Source: Persephonella sp.
GTDB taxonomy: Bacteria; Aquificota; Aquificia; Aquificales; Hydrogenothermaceae
Length of the DNA stretch: 10,691 nucleotides
Direction of reading: 5' to 3'
Assembly (NCBI GenBank): GCA_027058925.1
Contig: JALTAS010000136.1
Span: 1-10,691, forward strand
The position numbers were made by a program, and so were the translations under genes. Positions within the stretch are counted from its first letter, which is position 1. Every line of letters begins with the position of its first letter. Of the stretch, positions 5,889 to 10,691 are shown piece by piece. The notes under the pieces were generated by a model that saw nothing but the letters and a program-made list of their open reading frames with translations, was not told where the DNA came from and ran no database searches.

Positions 5889-7333
5889 GTATAAGAAATA
5901 TTGAAAAATTCAGAAGAGAGATAGGTCTTTTTTTAGCTCCTGTTCTTTCTGCTCTAATTTATGTAGCTCCTATAGATCTTCCTAAAGACGCCCATATAGT
6001 TTTTTCTATAATGGTTTTCTGTATAGTTTTCTGGCTGACAGAGGTTGTTCCTCTTTCAATAACTGCCCTTCTTGGGGTTACAGCTGCTGTTGTATTTGGC
6101 GTGGTAAATGTTAAACAGGCTTTCTTAAGTCTTGGTCATCCTGTCATTCTCCTTTTTATAGGCAGTTTTCTTATAGCACAGGCAATGACAAAACATGGTC
6201 TGGACAAAAGGTTTGCTTTAAACCTTCTTTCAAAAGATTTTTTCCTGAAAAGCCCAATCAGGCTAATAGCCGGATTTTCTATAATAGCGTTTCTTCTTTC
6301 TATGTGGGTAAGCAACACAGCCACTACAGCTATGCTTCTCCCGCTTGTTTTGGGGATTATTCATATGTTTAAAAACAGAGGGATCACAGAGACAGGAAAG
6401 TTTGCATCTTTTGTTATGCTTTCTGTTGCCTATTCAGCATCTATAGGAGGTGCAACTACTCTTATAGGAACACCTACAAACCTTATTGGAGCTGGTTTTT
6501 TAAAAGAGGAAGGTTATGATGTGGACTTTCTTAAGTGGTTTTTGCTTGCAGCACCGATAACTTTTCTATCATATATATCTATGCTCCTTTACATCAAGTT
6601 CCATATAAGAAATTTTTATATAGATTATGAAAAGATAAAAGCTTTGATAAAAGAAGAAAAAAGGAAGCTTCCCAGGATATCTACAGCCGAAAGAAACACA
6701 ATCTTTGTTTTTTCTTTTGCAGCATTTTTATGGATCCTGCCTGGTTTTGCAAATCTTCTTGGAAATAAAGAGCTATACACTTTTTTAAAAGCTCATATCC
6801 CTGAGGCTATTGTTGCTTTATTAGCAGGAATACTTCTGTTTTTGCTACCCTCAAAGAAGGGGGAAGGAACACTTACAGCAAAAGATTTAAGAGAGCTTGA
6901 CTGGGATACTATACTTTTATTTGGTGGAGGTATTGCCTTAGGTAAACTGATAATAAAAACAGGGCTTGCAGGATACATAGGCAAACATGTTGCAGGGGTT
7001 ATATCCCCTGAATTTGTTGTTCTGTTTATACTTGTCCTTATTGTATCAATGGTGTTTCTGACAGAGATAAGTTCAAATACTGCCACTGTACTTACATTTG
7101 CCCCTATCCTAATCGGAATTTTAAAACAGTTAAATGTGGAGATCTTTCACCCTGTTTTTGGTATTATAATTGCCGCAAGTTTTGCCTTTATGCTTCCAAT
7201 AGCCACACCACCAAATGCGATAATTTACGGAAGCAGATATGTTCCTATAGGTAGAATGGTAAAGGTTGGATTCTTTATGAACATTATCGGCTCAGTTATA
7301 ATAACAACTTTTATACTAATCTATATGAAGTGA
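5885..7333 (+). CDS. SLC13/DASS family sodium-coupled anion transporter
   Basis: An inner-membrane secondary transporter of 482 residues with numerous hydrophobic helices across the length and the internal two-fold repeat of the divalent anion:sodium symporter family. Both Ser-Asn-Thr sodium/substrate motifs are present, SNTATTAMLLPL (143-154) and SSNTATVLTFAPIL (396-409). The matching hairpin-tip motifs are also present, GTPTNLIGAGF (195-205) and IATPPNAIIYGS (439-450). The cytoplasmic linker around 248-270 is strongly basic. Intact motifs argue for a working transporter. Substrates in this family are C4-dicarboxylates, citrate, sulfate or phosphate, and the sequence does not let me choose. 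The ATG overlaps the hom stop (ATGA), so the two are likely co-translated; whether the functions are linked is unknown. Confidence 0.92.
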   Translation: MSIRNIEKFRREIGLFLAPVLSALIYVAPIDLPKDAHIVFSIMVFCIVFWLTEVVPLSITALLGVTAAVVFGVVNVKQAFLSLGHPVILLFIGSFLIAQAMTKHGLDKRFALNLLSKDFFLKSPIRLIAGFSIIAFLLSMWVSNTATTAMLLPLVLGIIHMFKNRGITETGKFASFVMLSVAYSASIGGATTLIGTPTNLIGAGFLKEEGYDVDFLKWFLLAAPITFLSYISMLLYIKFHIRNFYIDYEKIKALIKEEKRKLPRISTAERNTIFVFSFAAFLWILPGFANLLGNKELYTFLKAHIPEAIVALLAGILLFLLPSKKGEGTLTAKDLRELDWDTILLFGGGIALGKLIIKTGLAGYIGKHVAGVISPEFVVLFILVLIVSMVFLTEISSNTATVLTFAPILIGILKQLNVEIFHPVFGIIIAASFAFMLPIATPPNAIIYGSRYVPIGRMVKVGFFMNIIGSVIITTFILIYMK

Positions 7334-7342
7334 GGTGGGTGA

Positions 7343-7771
7343 ATGGAAACAAAGTGGGAATTTTCTGCTGGAGGAGTTGTTTATACAAAAACTGAAAAAG
7401 GAGATATTGAGATACTGCTGATAAGAGTAAAAAACAGATGGAGTTTTCCTAAAGGAAATATTGAAAGAGGTGAGCCGAAAGACAAGGCAGCATTAAGGGA
7501 GGTGAAAGAAGAAACGGGGGTTGATGCAGAAATAGTTGAATACTTAGGAGAGGTAGATTACTGGTACAGTATGGATCTGTATAGAATTCACAAATTTGTT
7601 TATTACTACCTGATGAGATACAAAGGGGGTCAGATAACACCCCAGAAAGAAGAAATAGACGAAGCAAAATTTTTTCCTATAAACGAGGTTGAAAACATCT
7701 TGACTTATCCAACAGACAAAAAAATATTTGAAAGGGCTGTTGAGGCACTTAAAAAGATAGGTGAGATCTAA
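7343..7771 (+). CDS. Nudix hydrolase, Ap4A hydrolase type
   Basis: A 142-residue Nudix protein. The Nudix box is complete: Gly38, five residues, Glu44, seven residues, Arg52-Glu53 and EETGV (56-60), which binds the metal and polarises the attacking water. The surroundings (EFSAGGVVY near the N-terminus, WSFPKGNIERGE at 33-44, VDYWYS, AKFFPI) resemble asymmetric diadenosine tetraphosphate hydrolases, and from memory the Aquifex aeolicus enzyme in particular. Such enzymes cleave Ap4A to ATP and AMP, removing a by-product of aminoacyl-tRNA synthetases. The ATG at 7343 follows a GAGGTGGG site; the TAA shares one base with the next ATG. Other nucleotide substrates, including capped RNA ends, remain possible. 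Confidence 0.88.
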   Translation: METKWEFSAGGVVYTKTEKGDIEILLIRVKNRWSFPKGNIERGEPKDKAALREVKEETGVDAEIVEYLGEVDYWYSMDLYRIHKFVYYYLMRYKGGQITPQKEEIDEAKFFPINEVENILTYPTDKKIFERAVEALKKIGEI

Positions 7772-8649
7772 TGATCCATCAGATCACCGGTTTTCTTTTT
7801 TCTATCCTCAAGACACTTCCCCGTGAAAAAAATCTTAAAGTTGGAGAAAGTATCGGAGATCTTTTCTGGAATTTAGGATACAGGAAAGAGGTGATTTTAA
7901 AAAATCTTGATATAGCTTTTCCGGATAAAAATAAAGAATGGAAAAAGCAGATCGGAAGAAAATCCCTGCATAATATAGGCAGAACACTTTCTGAATTTCC
8001 AAAAATCCCCCAGTATGTTGAAAATAAGCGGATAGATAAAATTTTTGTAGTAGAGGAAGGCGAACAGTTACTAAGAGAAAAGGAAAGCAAAATTATAATT
8101 ACAGCCCACATTGGAAACTGGGAGATAGGTGGAGCAGGACTGGTAAGCAGATATGGAGATCTTATTTCCCTCGCCTACAGGATGAAAAACAAGAAACTGA
8201 ACGATCTGATCAATTCTGTTAGAAATGCCTCAGGGTTGAAAATAATTTTTCATGATCAGCCTTTAAAAGACTTTGTAAAAGCCCTGAAAGAGAGAAAAAG
8301 GGTTGTGTTCCTTGCAGACCAGAATGCTTTAAGACACAGGGGTGTTTTTGTTGATTTTTTTGGCCTTCCTGCATCAACAGTGGTTTTTCCAGCTAAGCTT
8401 GCTGTCAGATATAATATTCCTGTTGTTTTTGCTTACCAGTATTATGACTATAATGAAAAGATTTATAAAGCTGTAATAAAAGAAATCCATTGGGAACCTT
8501 CAAAAGACAAAGAAGAATCAATTAAAAATCTTGTTCAGATATACACAAAAGAAATAGAAAATGCCGTCAAAAAACATCCAGATCAGTATTTCTGGGTACA
8601 CAAAAGATGGAAAACGAGACCTGAGGGAGAGCCTGAAAATATTTACTGA
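7771..8649 (+). CDS. Lipid A biosynthesis (late) acyltransferase, LpxL/HtrB family
   Basis: Transfers an acyl chain from acyl-ACP to a hydroxyacyl chain of the lipid A precursor at the cytoplasmic face of the inner membrane. The 292-residue protein has the catalytic H(X4)E motif in TAHIGNWEIGG (His113, Glu118). It also has an LADQNALRHRGVFVDFFG segment (about 183-200) followed by a PA(S/T) stretch, and the usual C-terminal motif QYFWVHKRWKTRPEG. The N-terminus is only modestly hydrophobic, so it may be a peripheral or single-pass membrane protein. It starts one base inside the Nudix stop with AGGTGA upstream and is the last gene of the rightward operon. Its final 83 bp are overlapped by the opposing gene. 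Which lipid A position it acylates cannot be told here. Confidence 0.92.
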   Translation: MIHQITGFLFSILKTLPREKNLKVGESIGDLFWNLGYRKEVILKNLDIAFPDKNKEWKKQIGRKSLHNIGRTLSEFPKIPQYVENKRIDKIFVVEEGEQLLREKESKIIITAHIGNWEIGGAGLVSRYGDLISLAYRMKNKKLNDLINSVRNASGLKIIFHDQPLKDFVKALKERKRVVFLADQNALRHRGVFVDFFGLPASTVVFPAKLAVRYNIPVVFAYQYYDYNEKIYKAVIKEIHWEPSKDKEESIKNLVQIYTKEIENAVKKHPDQYFWVHKRWKTRPEGEPENIY

Positions 8650-8953
8650 ACATATAGGATCCATCAGTTTCTTTTAGCAGTGCAATGAGACAGCAATTTC
8701 CGTAGGGATAAAACATTATTTTTCTATCTAATAAAGATATTATGGTATAAACATATTCCCCTTTATCAGTATTTTTTGTCAGATTACTCCCTAATGAAAG
8801 AATTACAGAGCATAAATCAGGCAGTTTTTTTGAAAAGCCTATCTCATCATCGCCAATTACAGAAATGATCTTACCATTTTCAGAATATAAAATAGCTATG
8901 TCAAAATCAAGTACCAAATTCGTAAGTTCGGTAAAAAGGTCTTCCCCCTCCAT
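8567..8953 (-). CDS. Small protein, possibly Roadblock/LC7-like
   Basis: A 128-residue protein I do not recognise with certainty. Its first 95 residues read like an alternating alpha/beta domain: a helix (MEGEDLFTELTNLV), a strand ending in an N-G turn (DIAILYSENGKIIS), a hydrophobic helix around 45-55 with a Gly-Ser near its end, two strands (YVYTIISLLDRKIMFYP) and a final strand after Gly-Asn-Cys-Cys. This order resembles Roadblock/LC7 (MglB-like) modulators of small GTPases, but no GTPase partner is nearby. The ATG at 8953 is supported by a G-rich AGGGGGGT site 4 nt upstream and a plausible promoter. The last 25 or so residues are antisense to the conserved end of the acyltransferase gene, so the tail may be an extension rather than part of the fold. 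Confidence 0.65.
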   Translation of the reverse strand: MEGEDLFTELTNLVLDFDIAILYSENGKIISVIGDDEIGFSKKLPDLCSVILSLGSNLTKNTDKGEYVYTIISLLDRKIMFYPYGNCCLIALLKETDGSYMFSKYFQALPQVSFSIFCVPRNTDLDVF

Positions 8954-8972
8954 AATAACCCCCCTGATTTAT

Positions 8973-8987
8973 TTGATTAATAATCAA
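8973..8987. repeat. Perfect 15-bp inverted repeat in the divergent intergenic region
   Basis: TTGATTA (8973-8979) and TAATCAA (8981-8987) are perfect mirror arms around a single A. The TTGAT/ATCAA halves recall FNR boxes, but the spacing is five rather than the canonical four bases. It lies near the predicted transcription start of the small minus-strand gene, a position suited to a repressor. Confidence 0.45.
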
Positions 8988-8992
8988 TTAAT

Positions 8993-9021
8993 AATATACC
9001 TTCGCAAAAATAAAAAAGCAA
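8993..9021 (-). promoter_or_regulatory. Candidate promoter for the small minus-strand gene
   Basis: On the minus strand, TTGCTT (9021-9016) and TATATT (8998-8993) are separated by exactly 17 bp. The -10 matches five of six consensus bases and the -35 only the TTG core. Transcription would start near 8986, leaving about 33 nt of leader. The -35 end touches the neighbouring palindrome. Confidence 0.45.
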
Positions 9022-9044
9022 CAGGGTTAAGATATTAGCCCTGT
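9021..9044. promoter_or_regulatory. 24-bp near-perfect palindrome, putative operator
   Basis: Arms ACAGGG (9021-9026) and CCCTGT (9039-9044) frame an interior that continues the symmetry (TAA pairs with TTA, central AT). Ten of twelve base pairs match; only 27/38 and 31/34 fail. It sits where the -35 region of the hemL promoter would be and touches the -35 of the divergent promoter. It is upstream of both expected transcription starts, so a protein-binding operator is likelier than an RNA hairpin. I do not recognise the regulator. Confidence 0.6.
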
Positions 9045-9049
9045 ATCTC

Positions 9050-9058
9050 TGGTATAAT
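9050..9058 (+). promoter_or_regulatory. Extended -10 promoter for hemL
   Basis: TGG followed by a perfect TATAAT (9053-9058) makes an extended -10 element. No -35 at normal spacing is visible; the nearest candidate, TTAAGA (9027-9032), is 20 bp away and lies inside the palindrome. Transcription would start near 9065, giving a leader of about 18 nt with GAGGAG (9074-9079) as ribosome site. Confidence 0.65.
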
Positions 9059-9082
9059 TATTCAAAAAAGTGCGAGGAGAAG

Positions 9083-10366
9083 ATGAGAACTGAAAGATCA
9101 AAGGAGCTTTTTAAGGAAGCCCAGAAGTATCTCGTGGGAGGCGTTAATTCTCCTGTTAGAGCATTTAAAGCTCTTGGTATGGAACCTCTTTTTATTGAAA
9201 AAGGAAAGGGAAGCAGAGTTTGGGATGCTGATGGAAATGAGTTTATAGATTATGTTCTCTCTTGGGGACCCTTAATTCTTGGACATGCCCATGATCAGAT
9301 AATAAATGCTATAAAACAGGTGTCAAACTATGGAACAAGCTTTGGAGCACCGACAGAGCTTGAGATACAGATGGCAAAAGCCGTTGTTGATGCAGTTCCG
9401 TCTGTAGAGATGGTCAGATTTGTTAACTCTGGAACTGAAGCAACAATGTCTGCCATCAGGCTTGCAAGGGGATACACAGAGAAGAAAAAAATAATCAAGT
9501 TTGACGGTTGTTACCACGGTCATGGAGATTCACTGCTTGTTTCTGCAGGGTCAGGGGTCGCAACGCTTGGTATTCCTGGTACACCTGGTATACCGGAGGA
9601 ACTTGCACAGCTTACAATAGTTCTCCCTTATAACGATATAGATGCGGTTGAAGAAGCATTCAAAAAACATGGCAATGATATAGCATGTGTTATTCTTGAG
9701 CCTGTTGCAGGGAATATGGGAGTTGTTGCCCCTTCCAGAGAGTACCACCAGAAGCTGAGGGATATAACAAAACAGTACGGGGCTCTCCTGATCTGGGACG
9801 AGGTAATGACAGGCTTCAGGCTTGCCCTTGGAGGTGCACAGGAGCTTTACGGTATAGATCCTGATCTGACAACAATGGGTAAGGTAATAGGAGCGGGTCT
9901 TCCAGTTGGAGCTTACGGAGGAAAAAAAGAGATAATGCTCCATGTGGCACCTGAAGGGCCAGTTTATCAGGCAGGAACCCTTTCAGGTAATCCTCTTGCG
10001 ATGGCAGCAGGGTTAAGACAGCTACAGATATTAAAGGAAAAAAATCCATATCAGGAACTTGATAATAAGGGAAAAAAACTGGAAGACGGCTTTAATCAGC
10101 TTATTGATAAATACGGGATAAAAGCTACAGTAAACAGGGTCGGCTCTATGATAACAATGTTTTTCACAGACAAAGAAGTAAAGAATTTCAGCGATGCTAA
10201 ATCCTGTGATCTTGAACTTTTTAACAGATTTTATAAATTAATGCTTGAAAAAGGTGTGTATCTCGCTCCGTCCCAGTTTGAGGCATCTTTCTTGAGCACT
10301 GCCCACAGCGATGAAGATATAAACAAAACCCTTAATGCTGTGGAAGATACATTTAAACAGCTTTAG
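9083..10366 (+). CDS. hemL: Glutamate-1-semialdehyde 2,1-aminomutase
   Basis: PLP enzyme of the C5 pathway that converts glutamate-1-semialdehyde to 5-aminolevulinate, the committed precursor of haem and other tetrapyrroles. The 427 residues are full length. [11 protein letters not shown] (18-28) opens the protein, [16 protein letters not shown] (115-130) binds the cofactor phosphate, and the aspartate of [10 protein letters not shown] (237-246) pairs with the pyridine nitrogen. Lys267 in [18 protein letters not shown] forms the Schiff base, and [16 protein letters not shown] follows near 300. These motifs separate it from other class III aminotransferases. It has its own promoter region with a palindrome, which suggests regulated haem synthesis, and is followed after 8 nt by the next gene. 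Confidence 0.97.
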   Translation: MRTERSKELFKEAQKYLVGGVNSPVRAFKALGMEPLFIEKGKGSRVWDADGNEFIDYVLSWGPLILGHAHDQIINAIKQVSNYGTSFGAPTELEIQMAKAVVDAVPSVEMVRFVNSGTEATMSAIRLARGYTEKKKIIKFDGCYHGHGDSLLVSAGSGVATLGIPGTPGIPEELAQLTIVLPYNDIDAVEEAFKKHGNDIACVILEPVAGNMGVVAPSREYHQKLRDITKQYGALLIWDEVMTGFRLALGGAQELYGIDPDLTTMGKVIGAGLPVGAYGGKKEIMLHVAPEGPVYQAGTLSGNPLAMAAGLRQLQILKEKNPYQELDNKGKKLEDGFNQLIDKYGIKATVNRVGSMITMFFTDKEVKNFSDAKSCDLELFNRFYKLMLEKGVYLAPSQFEASFLSTAHSDEDINKTLNAVEDTFKQL

Positions 10367-10374
10367 GAGGAAAA

Positions 10375-10691
10375 ATGGGAAAGTCTCCGGTGCAGGAAAC
10401 TATTGATAATTGGATTGATAGCTGGAACAGTCATGATCTTGAGAAGATTATGGACAGCTATGCTGAAACAGCAGAGCTTTATGATCCAAAAATAAAGGAG
10501 ATATATCCGAACAGATTAACAATAGTTGGAAAAGAAGGTATTAAAAATTATTACAGAGTCGTCCTTAAACTCTTTCCAGAGCTAAAAATAAAACCAAGAG
10601 GATTGTGGATAAAAGGAGACGAGGCTCTTTTAGAGTACTACATATACATAAATGAAGACTCAAAAGCAGATGTTGTATCAAAATTTTATAT
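10375..10691 (+). CDS. Partial NTF2/SnoaL-like protein (N-terminal 105 residues)
   Basis: The ATG at 10375 has a strong AGGAGG site (10365-10370) overlapping the hemL stop, so it is probably co-transcribed with hemL. The visible part begins with an amphipathic helix and the pattern WIDSWNSHDLEKIMDSYAETAELYDP (residues 13-38). It continues with VGKEGIKNYYRVVLKLFPELKIKP (51-74) and the strands of a cone-shaped alpha+beta barrel. This is the usual look of SnoaL/NTF2-like proteins, which bind small hydrophobic ligands, sometimes as isomerases, hydrolases or partner domains. The sequence runs off the right edge, so length and pocket residues cannot be judged. A link to tetrapyrrole synthesis is suggested only by position. 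Confidence 0.8.
   Translation, partial: MGKSPVQETIDNWIDSWNSHDLEKIMDSYAETAELYDPKIKEIYPNRLTIVGKEGIKNYYRVVLKLFPELKIKPRGLWIKGDEALLEYYIYINEDSKADVVSKFY

Noticed and set aside
8650..8720. Rho-independent terminator after the acyltransferase gene
   Set aside because: I found no GC-rich stem followed by a T run on either strand; the region is coding on the opposite strand.
8973..8987. Calling the inverted repeat a true FNR box
   Set aside because: The half-sites fit but the spacer is five bases, not four, so it is listed only as an inverted repeat.
9551..9943. Minus-strand frames of 66-130 codons inside hemL
   Set aside because: They mirror hemL coding sequence, are Cys/Leu/Ser-rich with no recognisable domains, and have no ribosome sites.
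1..10691. A defence, mobile or CRISPR system in the window
   Set aside because: No repeats with spacers, transposase, integrase, toxin-antitoxin or restriction motifs were seen; the genes are mostly core metabolism.

Overview
The window looks like a stretch of chromosome from a thermophilic, Gram-negative, autotrophic bacterium, probably Aquificota and close to Hydrogenothermaceae such as Persephonella. This is inference from several signs. The DNA is AT-rich, proteins are rich in Lys, Glu and Ile, and Arg is mostly coded AGA/AGG. The Nudix protein closely resembles, from memory, the Aquifex aeolicus Ap4A hydrolase. A late lipid A acyltransferase implies an outer membrane, and hemL implies the C5 route to haem. 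I see no insertion sequences, CRISPR arrays, rRNA or tRNA, and gene packing is very tight. No stretch over 300 bases lacks a gene.

Left block (minus strand, 3342 down to 1): atpC, a TrmN6-like methyltransferase, a DUF3817 membrane protein, gpmA, tpiA, secG, and the start of an exported coiled-coil protein cut by the window edge. All junctions overlap by up to 8 nt or are separated by at most 9 nt, so this reads as one operon of housekeeping functions: ATP synthase, lower glycolysis/gluconeogenesis, protein export and RNA modification.

Middle block (plus strand, 3415 to 8649): elbB-like DJ-1 family gene, a dCTP deaminase/dUTPase-fold gene lacking the usual catalytic residues, hom (homoserine dehydrogenase with ACT domain), an SLC13/DASS anion transporter, an Ap4A-type Nudix hydrolase and an LpxL/HtrB-type acyltransferase. 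Junctions again run from 4-nt overlaps to 10-nt gaps, consistent with one operon starting in the 72-bp divergent region shared with atpC. Two consecutive genes appear to start with TTG.

Right block: a small minus-strand gene (possibly Roadblock/LC7-like) converges on and overlaps the 3' end of the acyltransferase gene by 83 bp. It is divergent from hemL across a 129-bp intergenic region. That region holds an extended -10 promoter for hemL, a plausible promoter for the small gene, a 24-bp near-perfect palindrome that looks like an operator, and a perfect 15-bp inverted repeat. hemL is followed after 8 nt by a partial NTF2/SnoaL-like gene running off the right edge.

Most of the window is ordinary core genome. 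The points most worth a second look are the degenerate dCTP deaminase-like protein, the palindrome controlling hemL and/or the small divergent gene, and the small convergent gene itself.
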